Part shown: in pieces, positions 23,674 through 38,150 of the stretch
Position numbering within the stretch: the first letter of the stretch is position 1
Layout of the letters: the number at the start of each line of letters is the position of its first letter
NCBI GenBank assembly: GCA_916610825.1
Contig: OU744447.1
Span: 19,437,563-19,501,562 of the forward strand
Direction: 5' to 3'
Source: Haliclystus octoradiatus
Taxonomy: Eukaryota; Cnidaria; Staurozoa; Stauromedusae; Haliclystidae
Length of the DNA stretch: 64,000 bases
Translations under genes and position numbers: made by a program
Notes under the pieces: model-generated
What the model saw: only the letters and a program-made list of their open reading frames with translations
Database searches by the model: none
What the model was told of the DNA's origin: nothing

Positions 23674-26462
23674 GTGCAGTCTACGTGCAGATTAGAACCC
23701 AGTCTTCCTCTGAACTGCATACAGTCTACGTATAGACTAGACCCAGAAATACCTAAAGTCTGCATACAGGCTACGTGCATACCAGAGCCCAGTCTTCCTA
23801 TGGACTGCATACAGTCCACGTGCAGACTAGAGCCCAGTCTTCTCATAAACTGCATACAGTCTACGTGTAGACTAGACCCAAAAATACCAAGAGTCTGCAT
23901 ACAGTCTATGTGCAGACTAGAGCCAAGTCTTCCTACAGACTGCATACAGTCTACGTGCAGACTAGACCCAAAACTATCACCAGTCTACGTACAGTCTACG
24001 TGCAGACTAGAGTCCAGTCTTCCTCTGAACTGCATACAGTCTACGTATAGACTAGACCCAGAAATACCTAAAGTCTGCATACAGTCTACGTGCATACCAG
24101 AGCCCAGTCTTCCTATGGACTGCATACAGTCTACGTGCAGACTACAGCCCAGTCTTCTCATAAACTGCATACAGTCTACGTGTAGACTAGACCCAAAAAT
24201 ACCAAGAGTCTGCATACAGTTTATGTGCAGACGAGACCCAAAACTATCACCAGTCTACGTACAGTCTACGTGCAGACTAGATTCCAGTCGTATTCTGAAC
24301 TGCATATAGTCTACATGTAGAATTGACCCAAAAATACCAAGAGTCTGCATACAGGCTACGTGCAGACAAGAGCCCATTCTCCCCTTTAACTGCATACAGT
24401 CTACGTGCAGACTAGACCCCAAACTATCACCAGTCTACGTACAGTCTACGTGCAGATTAGAGCCCAGCCTTTCTCAGAACTGCATACAGTTTACGTGTAG
24501 ACTAGACCCAAAAATACCAACAGTCTGCATACAGTCTACGTGCAGACAAGAGCCCACTCTCCCCTTTAACTACATACAGTCTAAGTGCAGACTAGACCCA
24601 AAGTATCACCAGTCTACGTACAGTTTACGTGCAGATTAGAGCCCAGTCTTCCTATGGTCTGAATACAGTCTACATGCAGACTAGACCCAAAACTATCACC
24701 AGTCTATGTACAGTCTACGTGCAGACTAGAGCCCAGTCTTCATCTTAACTTCATACAGTCTACGTATAGACTAGACCCAGAAATACCTAAAGTCTGCATA
24801 CAGTCTACGTGCAGACCAGAGCCCAGACTTCCTATGGACTGCTTACAGTCTACGTGCAGACTAGAGCCAAAACTATCACCAGTCTACGTATAGTCTACGT
24901 AAAGACTAGAGCCCAGTCTTCATCTGAACTGCATACAATCTACATGTAGACTTGACCCAAAAATACCAACAGTCTGCATACAGGCTACGTGCAGACAAGA
25001 GACCAGTCTCCCCTTTGACTGCATACAGTCTACGTGCAGGCTAGAACCCAAACTATCACCAGTCTACGTGCAGTCTACGTGCAGATTAGAGCCCAGTCTT
25101 CCTCTGAACTGCATACAGTCTACGTATAGACTAGACCCAGAAATACCTAAAGTCTGCATACAGGCCACGTGCATACCAGAGCCCAGTCTTCCTATGGACT
25201 GCATACAGTCCACGTGCAGACTAGAGCCCAGTCTTCTCATAAACTGCATACAGTCTACGTGTAGACTAGACCCAAAAATACCAAGAGTCTGCATACAGTC
25301 TATGTGCAGACTAGAGCCAAGTCTTCATACAGACTGCATACAGTCTACGTGCAGACTAGACCCAAAACTATCACCAGTCTACGTACAGTCTACGTGCAGA
25401 CTAGAGCCCAGTCTTCCTCTGAACTGCATACAGTCTACGTATAGACTAGACCCAGAAATACCTAAAGTCTGCATACAGTCTACGTGCATACCAGAGCCCA
25501 GTCTTCCTATGGACTGCATACAGTCTACGTGCAGACTACAGCCCAGTCTTCTCATAAACTGCATACAGTCTACGTGTAGACTAGACCCAAAAATACCAAG
25601 AGTCTGCATACAGTTTATGTGCAGACGAGACCCAAAACTATCACCAGTCTACGTACAGTCTACGTGCAGACTAGATTCCAGTCGTATTCTGAACTGCATA
25701 TAGTCTACATGTAGAATTGACCCAAAAATACCAAGAGTCTGCATACAGGCTACGTGCAGACAAGAGCCCATTCTCCCCTTTAACTGCATACAGTCTACGT
25801 GCAGACTAGACCCCAAACTATCACCAGTCTACGTACAGTCTACGTGCAGATTAGAGCCCAGTCTTTCTCAGAACTGCATACAGTTTACGTGTAGACTAGA
25901 CCCAAAAATACCAACAGTCTGCATACAGTCTACGTGCAGACAAGAGCCCACTCTCCCCTTTAACTACATACAGTCTAAGTGCAGACTAGACCCCAAAGTA
26001 TCACCAGTCTACGTACAGTTTACGTGCAGATTAGAGCCCAGTCTTCCTATGGTCTGAATACAGTCTACATGCAGACTAGACCCAAAACTATCACCAGTCT
26101 ATGTACAGTCTACGTGCAGACTAGAGCCCAGTCTTCCTCTGAACTGCATACAGTCTACGTATAGACTAGACCCAGAAGTACCTAAAGTCTGCATACAGGC
26201 TACGTGCAGACCAGAGCCCAGACTTCCTATGGACTGCTTACAGTCTACGTGCAGACTAGAGCCAAAACTATCACCAGTCTACGTATAGTCTACGTAAAGA
26301 CTAGAGCCCAGTCTTCATCTGAACTGCATACAGTCTACATGTAGACTTGACCCAAAAATACCAACAGTCTGCATACAGGCTACGTGCAGACAAGAGACCA
26401 GTCTCCCCTTTGACTGCATACAGTCTACGTGCAGGCTAGAACCCAAACTATCACCAGTCTAC
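23674..26462 (+). repeat. Two 31-mers of block 3 (1,394 and 1,395 bp)
   Basis: The first lacks one C at about 24,597 (GACCCAAAG in place of GACCCCAAAG). The second has the CAGGCCACGTG marker shared with 2,693 and 11,709, but its monomer 25 carries an A-to-G change (CAGAAGTACC) near 26,176. Confidence 0.84.
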
Positions 26463-26867
26463 GTGCAGTCTACGTGCAGATTAGAGCCCAGTCTTCCTCT
26501 GAACTGCATACAGTCTACGTATAGACTAGACCCAGAAATACCTAAAGTCTGCATACAGGCTACGTGCATACCAGAGCCCAGTCTTCCTATGGACTGCATA
26601 CAGTCCACGTGCAGACTAGAGCCCAGTCTTCTCATAAACTGCATACAGTCTACGTGTAGACTAGACCCAAAAATACCAAGAGTCTGCATACAGTCTATGT
26701 GCAGACTAGAGCCAAGTCTTCCTACAGACTGCATACAGTCTACGTGCAGACTTGACCCAAAAATACCAACAGTCTGCATACAGGCTACGTGCAGACAAGA
26801 GACCAGTCTCCCCTTTGACTGCATACAGTCTACGTGCAGGCTAGAACCCAAACTATCACCAGTCTAC
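26463..26867 (+). repeat. 9-monomer derivative HOR (405 bp)
   Basis: Six monomers from the start of a 31-mer joined to its last three. The junction near 26,735-26,755 reads TACGTGCAGACTTGACCC, mixing the CTACGTGCAGAC form with the GACTTGACCC form usually preceded by ACATGT. It keeps register and bridges two units that descend from one 31-mer type. The joint frame from 26,463 to 27,503 is open for 346 codons, but this is only repeat periodicity. Confidence 0.82.
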
Positions 26868-29657
26868 GTGCAGTCTACGTGCAGATTAGAGCCCAGTCTT
26901 CCTCTGAACTGCATACAGTCTACGTATAGACTAGACCCAGAAATACCTAAAGTCTGCATACAGGCTACGTGCATACCAGAGCCCAGTCTTCCTATGGACT
27001 GCATACAGTCCACGTGCAGACTAGAGCCCAGTCTTCTCATAAACTGCATACAGTCTACGTGTAGACTAGACCCAAAAATACCAAGAGTCTGCATACAGTC
27101 TATGTGCAGACTAGAGCCAAGTCTTCATACAGACTGCATACAGTCTACGTGCAGACTAGACCCAAAACTATCACCAGTCTACGTACAGTCTACGTGCAGA
27201 CTAGAGTCCAGTCTTCCTCTGAACTGCATACAGTCTACGTATAGACTAGACCCAGAAATACCTAAAGTCTGCATACAGTCTACGTGCATACCAGAGCCCA
27301 GTCTTCCTATGGACTGCATACAGTCTACGTGCAGACTACAGCCCAGTCTTCTCATAAACTGCATACAGTCTACGTGTAGACTAGACCCAAAAATACCAAG
27401 AGTCTGCATACAGTTTATGTGCAGACGAGACCCAAAACTATCACCAGTCTACGTACAGTCTACGTGCAGACTAGATTCCAGTCGTATTCTGAACTGCATA
27501 TAGTCTACATGTAGAATTGACCCAAAAATACCAAGAGTCTGCATACAGGCTACGTGCAGACAAGAGCCCATTCTCCCCTTTAACTGCATACAGTCTACGT
27601 GCAGACTAGACCCCAAACTATCACCAGTCTACGTACAGTCTACGTGCAGATTAGAGCCCAGTCTTTCTCAGAACTGCATACAGTTTACGTGTAGACTAGA
27701 CCCAAAAATACCAACAGTCTGCATACAGTCTACGTGCAGACAAGAGCCCACTCTCCCCTTTAACTACATACAGTCTAAGTGCAGACTAGACCCCAAAGTA
27801 TCACCAGTCTACGTACAGTTTACGTGCAGATTAGAGCCCAGTCTTCCTATGGTCTGAATACAGTCTACATGCAGACTAGACCCAAAACTATCACCAGTCT
27901 ATGTACAGTCTACGTGCAGACTAGAGCCCAGTCTTCATCTTAACTGCATACAGTCTACGTATAGACTAGACCCAGAAATACCTAAAGTCTGCATACAGTC
28001 TACGTGCAGACCAGAGCCCAGACTTCCTATGGACTGCTTACAGTCTACGTGCAGACTAGAGCCAAAACTATCACCAGTCTACGTATAGTCTACGTAAAGA
28101 CTAGAGCCCAGTCTTCATCTGAACTGCATACAATCTACATGTAGACTTGACCCAAAAATACCAACAGTCTGCATACAGGCTACGTGCAGACAAGAGACCA
28201 GTCTCCCCTTTGACTGCATACAGTCTACGTGCAGGCTAGACCCCAAACTATCACCAGTCTACGTGCAGTCTACGTGCAGATTAGAGCCCAGTCTTCCTCT
28301 GAACTGCATACAGTCTACGTATAGACTAGACCCAGAAATACCTAAAGTCTGCATACAGGCTACGTGCAGACAAGAGCCCAGACATCCTATGGACTGCATA
28401 CAGTCTACGTGCAGACTAGAGCCCAGTCTTCTCATAAACTGCATACAGTCTACGTGTAGACTAGACCCAAAAATACCAAGAGTCTGCATACAGTCTATGT
28501 GCAGACTAGAGCCAAGTCTTCCTACAGACTGCATACAGTCTACGTGCAGACTAGACCCAAAACTATCACCAGTCTACGTACAGTCTACGTGCAGACTAGA
28601 GTCCAGTCTTCCTCTGAACTGCATACAGTCTACGTATAGACTAAACCCAGAAATACCTAAAGTCTGCATACAGTCTACGTGCATACCAGAGCCCAGTCTT
28701 CCTATGGACTGCATACAGTCTACGTGCAGACTACAGCCCAGTCTTCTCATAAACTGCATACAGTCTACGTGTAGACTAGACCCAAAAATACCAAGAGTCT
28801 GCATACAGTTTATGTGCAGACTAGACACAAAACTATCACCAGTCTACGTACAGTCTACGTGCAGACTAGATTCCAGTCGTATTCTGAACTGCATATAGTC
28901 TACATGTAGAATTGACCCAAAAATACCAAGAGTCTGCATACAGGCTACGTGCAGACAAGAGCCCATTCTCCCCTTTAACTGCATACAGTCTACGTGCAGA
29001 CTAGACCCCAGATTATCACCAGTCTACGTACAGTCTACGTGCAGATTAGAGCCCAGCCTTTCTCAGAACTGCATACAGTTTACGTGTAGACTAGACCCAA
29101 AAATACCAACAGTCTGCATACAGTCTACGTGCAGACAAGAGCCCACTCTCCCCTTTAACTACATACAGTCTAAGTGCAGACTAGACCCCAAAGTATCACC
29201 AGTCTACGTACAGTTTACGTGCAGATTAGAGCCCAGTCTTCCTATGGTCTGAATACAGTCTACATGCAGACTAGACCCAAAACTATCACCAGTCTAAGTA
29301 CAGTCTACGTGCAGACTAGAGCCCAGTCTTCATCTTAACTTCATACAGTCTACGTATAGACTACACCCAGAAATACCTAAAGTCTGCATACAGTCTACGT
29401 GCAGACCAGAGCCCAGACTTCCTATGGACTGCTTACAGTCTACGTGCAGACTAGAGCCAAAACTATCACCAGTCTACGTATAGTCTACGTAAAGACTAGA
29501 GCCCAGTCTTCATCTGAACTGCATACAGTCTACATGTAGACTTGACCCAAAAATACCAACAGTCTGCATACAGGCTACGTGCAGACAAGAGCCCAGTCTC
29601 CCCTTTAACTGCATACAGTCTACGTGCAGACTAGACCCCAAACTATCACCAGTCTAC
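26868..29657 (+). repeat. Two further 31-mers of block 3
   Basis: Units at 26,868 and 28,263 with exact 1,395-bp spacing. They correspond to 11,709 and 13,104 at offset 15,159. The second carries CTAAACCC and CCCCAGATTATC, as in 4,088 and 13,104, plus a private GACACAAAAC near 28,823. Confidence 0.85.
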
Positions 29658-32057
29658 GTGCAGTCTACGTGCAGATTAGAGCCCAGTCTTCCTCTGAACT
29701 GCATACAGTCTACGTATAGACTAGACCCAGAAATACCTAAAGTCTGCATACAGTCTACGTGCATACCAGAGCCCAGTCTTCCTATGGACTGCATACAGTC
29801 TACGTGCAGACTAGAGCCCAGTCTTCCTCTGAACTGCATACAGTCTACGTATAGACTAGACCCAGAAATACCTAAAGTCTGCATACAGTCTACGTGCAGA
29901 CCAGAGCCCAGACTTCCTATGGACTGCTTACAGTCTACGTGCAGACTAGAGCCAAAACTATCACCAGTCTACGTATAGTCTACGTAAAGACTAGAGCCCA
30001 GTCTTCATCTGAACTGCATACAGTCTACATGTAGACTTGACCCAAAAATACCAACAGTCTGCATACAGGCTACGTGCAGACAAGAGCCCAGTCTCCCCTT
30101 TGACTGCATACAGTCTACGTGCAGGCTAGACCCCAAACTATCACCAGTCTACGTGCAGTCTACGTGCAGATTAGAGCCCAGTCTTCCTCTGAACTGCATA
30201 CAGTCTACGTATAGACTAGACCCAGAAATACCTAAAGTCTGCATACAGGCTACGTGCAGACAAGAGCCCAGTCTTCCTATGGACTGCATACAGTCCACGT
30301 GCAGACTAGAGCCCAGTCTTCTCATAAACTGCATACAGTCTACGTGTAGACTAGACCCAAAAATACCAAGAGTCTGCATACAGTCTATGTGCAGACTAGA
30401 GCCAAGTCTTCCTACAGACTGCATACAGTCTACGTGCAGACTAGACCCAAAACTATCACCAGTCTACGTACAGTCTACGTGCAGACTAGAGTCCAGTCTT
30501 CCTATGGTCTGAATACAGTCTACATGCAGACTAGACCCAAAACTATCACCAGTCTAAGTACAGTCTACGTGCAGACTAGAGCCCAGTCTTCATCTTAACT
30601 TCATACAGTCTACGTATAGACTAGACCCAGAAATACCTAAAGTCTGCATACAGTCTACGTGCAGACCAGAGCCCAGACTTCCTATGGACTGCTTACAGTC
30701 TACGTGCAGACTAGAGCCAAAACTATCACCAGTCTACGTATAGTCTCCTCAAAGACTAGAGCCCAGTCTTCATCTGAACTGCATACAATCTACATGTAGA
30801 CTTGACCCAAAAATACCAACAGTCTGCATACAGGCTACGTGCAGACAAGAGCCCAGTCTCCCCTTTGACTGCATACAGTCTACGTGCAGGCTAGACCCCA
30901 AACTATCACCAGTCTACGTGCAGTCTACGTGCAGATTAGAGCCCAGTCTTCCTCTGAACTGCATACAGTCTACGTATAGACTAGACCCAGAAATACCTAA
31001 AGTCTGCATATCTCAGAACTGCATACAGTTTACGTGTAGACTAGACCCAAAAATACCAACAGTCTGCATACAGTCTACGTGCAGACAAGAGCCAACTCTC
31101 CCTTTTAACTACATACAGTCTAAGTGCAGACTAGACCCCAAAGTATCACCAGTCTACGTACAGTTTACGTGCAGATTAGAGCCCAGTCTTCCTATGGACT
31201 GCATACAGTCTACATGGAGACTAGACCCCAAACTATCACCAGTTTATGTACAGTCTACGTGCAGACTATAGCCCAGTCTTCATCTTAACTTCATACAGTC
31301 TACATGTAGACTTGACCCAAAAATACTAACAGTCTGCATACAGGCTACGTGCAGACAAGAGCTCAGTCTCCCCTATAGCTGCATACAGTCTACGTGTAGA
31401 CTAGACCCAAAATTACCAACAGTCTGCATACAGTCTACGTGCAGACTAGAGCCCAGTCTCCCCTTTAACTGCATACAGTCTACGTATAGACTAGACCCCA
31501 AACTATCACCAGTCTACATACAATCTACGTGCAGATTAGAGCCCAGCCTTTCTCAGAACTGCATACAGTCTATGTGTAGACTAGACCCAAAAATACCAAC
31601 AGTCTGCATACAGTCTACGTGCAGACAAGAGCCAACTCTCCCCTTTAACTACATACAGTCTAAGTGCAGACTAGACCCCAAAGTATCACCAGTCTACGTA
31701 CAGTTTACGTGCATACTAGAGCCCAGTCTCCCCTTTAACTGCATACAGTCTACGTATAGACTAGACCCAGAAATACCTAAAGTCTGCATACAGTGTACGT
31801 GCAGACCAGAGCCCAGACTTCCTATGGACTGCTTACAGTCTACGTGCAGACTAGAGCCAAAACTATCACCAGTCTACGTATAGTCTACGTAAAGACTAGA
31901 GCCCAGTCTTCATCTGAACTGCATACAGTCTACATGTAGACTTGACCCAAAAATACCAACAGTCTGCATACAGGCTACGTGCAAACAAGAGCCCAGTCTC
32001 CCCTTTAACTGCATACAGTCTACGTGCAGGCTAGACCCCAACTTATCATCAGTCTAC
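29658..32057 (+). repeat. 11-mer, 17-mer and 26-mer derivatives of block 3
   Basis: Units of 495, 765 and 1,140 bp as in blocks 1 and 2. The 30-bp scar is at about 31,010. In the 11-mer, the fourth monomer has the cctctgaactgc subtype in place of catcttaacttc, a local conversion toward the first monomer's subtype. Confidence 0.84.
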
Positions 32058-35000
32058 GTGCAGTCTACGTGCAGATTAGAGCCCAGTCTTCCTCTGAACT
32101 GCATACAGTCTACGTATAGACTAGACCCAGAAATACCTAAAGTCTGCATACAGTCTACGTGCATACCAGAGCCCAGTCTTCCTATGGACTGCATACAGTC
32201 TACGTGCAGACTAGAGCCCAGTCTTCTCATAAACTGCATACAGTCTACGTGTAGACTAGACCCAAAAATACCAAGAGTCTGCATACAGTCTATGTGCAGA
32301 CTAGAGCCAAGTCTTCCTACAGACTGCATACAGTCTACGTGCAGACTAGACCCAAAACTATCACCAGTCTACGTATAGTCTACGTAAAGACTAGAGCCCA
32401 GTCTTCATCTGAACTGCATACAGTCTACATGTAGACTTGACCCAAAAATACCAACAGTCTGCATACAGGCTACGTGCAGACAAGAGCTCAGTCTCCCCTA
32501 TAGCTGCATACAGTCTACGTGTAGACTAGACCCAAAATTACCAACAGTCTGCATACAGTCTACGTGCAGACTAGAGCCCAGTCTCCCCTTTAACTGCATA
32601 CAGTCTACGTATAGACTAGACCCAGAAATACCTAAAGTCTGCATACAGTGTACGTGCAGACCAGAGCCCAAATTCCTATGGACTGCTTACAGTCTACGTG
32701 CAGACTAGAGCCAAAACTGTCACCAGTCTACGTATAGTCTACGTAAAGACTAGAGCCCAGTCTTCATCTGAACTGCATACAGTCTACATGTAGACTTGAC
32801 CCAAAAATACCAACAGTCTGCATACAGGCTACGTGCAGACAAGAGCCCAGTCTCCCCTTTAACTGCATTAAGTCTACGTGAAGGCTAGACCCCAAACTAT
32901 CATCAGTCGACGTGCAGTCTACGTGCAGATTAGAGCCCAGTATTCCTCTGAACTGCATACAGTCTACGTATAGACTAGACCCAGAAATACCTAAAGTCTG
33001 CATACAGTCTACGTGCATACCAGAGCCCAGTCTTCCTATGGACTGCATACAGTCTACGTGCAGACTAGAGCCCAGTCTTCTCATAAACTGCATACAGTCT
33101 ACGTGTAGACTAGACCCAAAAATACCAAGAGTCTGCATACAGTCTATGTGCAGACTACAGCCAAGTCTTCCTACAGACTGCATACAGTCTACGTGCAGAC
33201 TAGACCCAAAACTATCACCAATCTACGTACAGTCTACGTGCAGACTAGAGTCCAGTCTTCATCTGAACTGCATATAGTCTACATGTAGAATTGACCCAAA
33301 AATACCAAGAGTCTGCATACAGTCTATGTGCAGACTAGAGCTCAGTCTCCCCTATAGCTGCATACAGTCTACGTGTAGACTAGACCCAAAATTACCAACA
33401 GTCTGCATACAGTCTACGTGCAGACTAGAGCCCAGTCTCCCCTTTAACTGCATACAGTCTACGTATAGACTAGACCCCAAACTATCACCAGTCTACATAC
33501 AGTCTACGTGCAGATTAGAGCCCAGCCTTTCTCAGAACTGCATACAGTTTACGTGTAGACTAGACCCAAAAATACCAACAGTCTGCATACAGTCTACGTG
33601 CAGACAAGAGCCAACTCTCCCCTTTAACTACATACAGTCTAAGTGCAGACTAGACCCCAAAGTATCACCAGTCTACGTACAGTTTACGTGCAGATTAGAG
33701 CCCAGTCTTCCTATGGACTGCATAAAGTCTACATGCAGACTAGACCCAAAACTATCACCAGTCTATGTACAGTCTACGTGCAGACTAGAGCCCTGTCTTC
33801 ATCTTAACTTCATACAGTCTACATGTAGACTTGACCCAAAAATACTAACAGTCTGCATACAGGCTACGTGCAGACAAGAGCTCAGTCTCCCCTATAGCTG
33901 CATACAGTCTACGTGTAGACTAGACCCAAAATTACCAACAGTCTGCATACAGTCTACGTGCAGACTAGAGCCCAGTCTCCCCTTTAACTGCATACAGTCT
34001 ACGTATAGACCAGACCCAGAAACACCTAAAGTCTGCATACAGTGTACGTGCAGACCAGACCCCAGACTTCCTATGGACTGCTTACAGTCTACGTGCAGAC
34101 TAGAGCCAAAACTATCACCAGTCTACGTATAGTCTACGTAAAGACTAGAGCCCAGTCTTCATCTGAACTGCATACAGTCTACATGTAGACTTGACCCAAA
34201 AATACCAACAGTCTGCATACAGGCTACGTGCAGACAAGAGCCCAGTCTCCCCTTTAACTGCATACAGTCTACGTGCAGGCTAGACCCCAAACTATCACCA
34301 GTCTACGTGCAGTCTACGTGCAGATTAGTGCCCAGTCTTCCTCTGAACTGCATACAGTCTACGTATAGACTAGACCCATAAATACCTAAAGTCTGCATAC
34401 AGTCTACGTGCATACCAGAGCCCAGTCTTCCTATGGACTGCATACAGTCTACGTGCAGACTAGAGCCCAGTCTTCTCATAAACTGCATACAGTCTACGTG
34501 TAGACTAGACCCAAAAATACCAAGAGTCTGCATACAGTCTATGTGCAGACTAGAGCCAAGTCTTCCTACAGACTGCATACAGTCTACGTGCAGACTAGAC
34601 CCAAAACTATCACCAGTCTACGTATAGTCTACGTAAAGACTAGAGCCCAGTCTTCATCTGAACTGCATACAGTCTACATGTAGACTTGACCCAAAAATAC
34701 CAACAGTCTGCATACAGGCTACGTGCAGAAAAGAGCTCAGTCTCCCCTATAGCTGCATACAGTCTACGTGTAGACTAGACCCAAAATTACCAACAGTCTG
34801 CATACAGTCTACGTGCAGACTAGAGCCCAGTCTCCCCTTTAACTGCATACAGTCTACGTATAGACTAGACCCAGAAATACCTAAAGTCTGCATACAGTGT
34901 ACGTGCAGACCAGAGCCCAGACTTCCTATGGACTGCTTACAGTCTACGTGCAGACTAGAGCCAAAACTGTCACCAGTCTACGTATAGTCTACGTAAAGAC

Positions 35001-36807
35001 TAGAGCCCAGTCTTCATCTGAACTGCATACAGTCTTCATGTAGACTTGACCCAAAAATACCAACAGTCTGCATACAGGCTACGTGCAGACAAGAGCCCAG
35101 TCTCCCCTTTAACTGCATACAGTCTACGTGCAGGCTAGACCCCAAACTATCATCAGTCTACGTGTAGTCTACGTGCAGATTATAGCCCAGTCTTCCTCTG
35201 AACTGCATACAGTCTACGTATAGACTAGACCCAGAAATACCTAAAGTCTGCATACAGTCTACGTGCATACCAGAGCCCAGTCTTCCTATGGACTGCATAC
35301 AGTCTACGTGCAGACTAGAGCCCAGTCTTCTCATAAACTGCATACAGTCTACGTGTAGACTAGACCCAAAAATACCAAGAGTCTGCATACAGTCTATGTG
35401 CAGACTAGAGCCAAGTCTTACTACAGACTGCATACAGTCTACGTGCAGACTAGACCCAAAACTATCACCAGTCTACGTATAGTCTACGTAAAGACTAGAG
35501 CCCAGTCTTCATCTGAACTGCATACAGTCTACATGTAGACTTGACCCAAAAATACCAACAGTCTGCATACAGGCTACGTGCAGACAAGAGCCCAGTCTCC
35601 CCTTTAACTGCATTAAGTCTACGTGAAGGCTAGACCCCAAACTATCATCAGTCTACGTGCAGTCTACGTGCAGATTAGAGCCCAGTATTCCTCTGAACTG
35701 CATACAGTCTACGTATAGACTAGACCCAGAAATACCTAAAGTCTGCATACAGTCTACGTGCATACCAGAGCCCAGTCTTCCTATGGACTGCATACAGTCT
35801 ACGTGCAGACTAGAGCCCAGTCTTCTCATAAACTGCATACAGTCTACGTGTAGACTAGACCCAAAAATACCAAGAGTCTGCATACAGTCCATGTGCAGAC
35901 TAGAGCCAAGTCTTCCTACAGACTGCATACAGTCTACGTGCAGACTAGACCCAAAACTATCACCACTCTACGTACCCCCAAACTATCACCAGTCTACATA
36001 CAGTCTACGTGCAGATTAGAGCCCAGCCTTTCTCAGAACTGCATACAGTTTACGTGTAGACTAGACCCAAAAATATCAACAGTCTGCATACAGTCTACGT
36101 GCAGACAAGAGCCAACTCTCCCCTTTAACTACATACATTCTAAGTGCAGACTAGACCCCAAAGTATCACCAGTCTACGTACAGTTTACGTGCAGATTAGA
36201 GCCCAGTCTTCCTATGGACTGCATAAAGTCTACATGCAGACTAGACCCAAAACTATCACCAGTCTATGTACAGTCTACGTGCAGACTAGAGCCAAGTCTT
36301 CATCTTAACTTCATACAGTCTACATGTAGACTTGACCCAAAAATACTAACAGTCTGCATACAGGCTACGTGCAGACAAGAGCTCAGTCTCCCCTATAGCT
36401 GCATACAGTCTACGTGTAGACTAGACCCAAAATTACCAACAGTCTGCATACAGTCTACGTGCAGACTAGAGCCCAGTCTCCCCTTTAACTGCATACAGTC
36501 TACGTATAGACTAGACCCAGAAATACCTAAAGTCTGCATACAGTCTATGTGCAGACCAGAGCCCAGACTTCCTATGGACTGCTTACAGTCTACGTGCAGA
36601 CTAGAGCCAAAACTATCACCAGTCTACGTATAGTCTACGTAAAGACTAGAGCCCAGACTTCATCTGAACTGCATACAGTCTACATGTAGACTTGACCCAA
36701 AAATACCAACAGTCTGCATACAGGCTACGTGCAGACAAGAGCCCAGTCTCCCCTTTAACTGCATACAGTCTACGTGCAGGCTAGACCCCAAACTATCATC
36801 ATTCTAC
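32058..36807 (+). repeat. 19-mer, second-type 31-mer, 19-mer, 11-mer and scarred unit
   Basis: Units start at 32,058 (854 bp), 32,912 (1,395), 34,307 (855), 35,162 (495) and 35,657 (1,151). The 31-mer, 19-mer and 11-mer together make the 61-monomer, 2,745-bp unit that is tandemly repeated in block 4. The 19-bp scar of the last unit is at about 35,974. A one-base loss lies near 32,671 (GCCCAAATTCC). Confidence 0.84.
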
Positions 36808-38150
36808 GTGCAGTCTACGTGCAGATTAGAGCCCAGTCTTCCTCTGAACTGCATACAGTCTACGTATAGACTAGACCCAGAAATACCTAAAGTCTGCATA
36901 CAGTCTACGTGCATACCAGAGCCCAGTCTTCCTATGGACTGCATACAGTCTACGTGCAGACTAGAGCCCAGTCTTCTCATAAACCGCATACAGTCTACGT
37001 GTAGACTAGACCCAAAAATACCAAGAGTCTGCATACAGTCTATGTGCAGACTAGAGCCAAGTCTTCCTACAGACTGCATACAGTCTACGTGCAGACTAGA
37101 CCCAAAACTATCACCACTCTACGTACAGTCTACGTGCAGACTAGAGTCCAGTCTTCATCTGAACTGCATATAGTCTACATGTAGAATTGACCCAAAAATA
37201 CCAAGAGTCTGCATACAGTCTATGTGCAGACTAGAGCCAAGTCTTCCTACAGACTGCATACAGTCTACGTGCAGACTAGACCCAAAACTATCACCAGTCT
37301 ACGTACAGTCTACGTGCAGATTAGAGCCCAGCCTTTCTCGAAACTGCATATAGTCTACATGTAGAATTGACCCAAAAATACCAAGAGTCTGCATACAAGC
37401 TACGTGCAGACAAGAGCCTAGTCTCCCCTTTAACTGCATACAGTCTACGTGCAGACTAGACCCCAAACTATCACCAGTCTACGTACAGTCTACGTGCAGA
37501 TTAGAGCCCAGCCTTTCTCAGAACTGCATACAGTTTACGTGTAGACTAGACCCAAAAATACCAACAATCTGCATACAGTCTAAGTGCAGACTAGACCCCA
37601 AAGTATCACCAGTCTACGTACAGTTTACGTGCAGATTGGAGCCCAGTCTTCCTATGTACTGCATACAGTCTACATGCAGACTAGACCCAAAACTATCACC
37701 AGTCTATGTACAGTCTACGTGCAGATTAGAGCCCAGTCTTCCTCTGAACTGCATATAGTCTACATGTAGAATTGACCCAAAAATACCAAGAGTCTGCATA
37801 CAGGCTACGTGCAGACAAGAGCCCAGGTCTCCCCTTTAACTGCATACAGTCTACGTGCAGACTAGACCCCAAACTATCACCAGTCTACGTACAGTCTACG
37901 TGCAGACTAGAGCCCAGTCTCCCCTTTAACTGCATACAGTCTACGTATAGACTAGACCCAGAAATACCTAAAGTCTGCATACAGTCTACGTGCAGACCAG
38001 AGCCCAGACTTCCTATGGACTGCTTACAGTCTACGTGCAGACTATAGCCAAAACTATCACCAGTCTACGTATAGTCTACGTAAAGACTAAAGCCCAGTCT
38101 TCATCTGAACTGCATACAGTCTACATGTAGACTTGACCCAAAAATACCAA
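36808..38150 (+). repeat. End of block 3 with an inserted local segment
   Basis: Matches block 2 to about 37,195, then holds about 405 bp (37,201-37,740) not found at the matching place in block 2. It then resumes the match through the G-insertion marker at 37,826. The extra segment includes GATTGGAGCCC at 37,634 and recurs near 38,642-39,100 and 41,600-41,760. Confidence 0.75.

Larger units (their letters stand above)
22501..38150 (+). repeat. Super-repeat block 3
   Basis: It follows block 2 at an offset of 13,360 bp (10,314 to 23,674). The offset rises to 15,159 after an extra 1,800 bp (40 monomers) between 25,068 and 26,868, then to 15,250 because block 2 lacks two monomers near 18,790. 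Anchor spacings from 26,868 are 1,395, 1,395, 495, 765, 1,140, 854, 1,395, 855, 495 and 1,151 bp. Match to block 2 is lost near 38,150. Confidence 0.85.
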
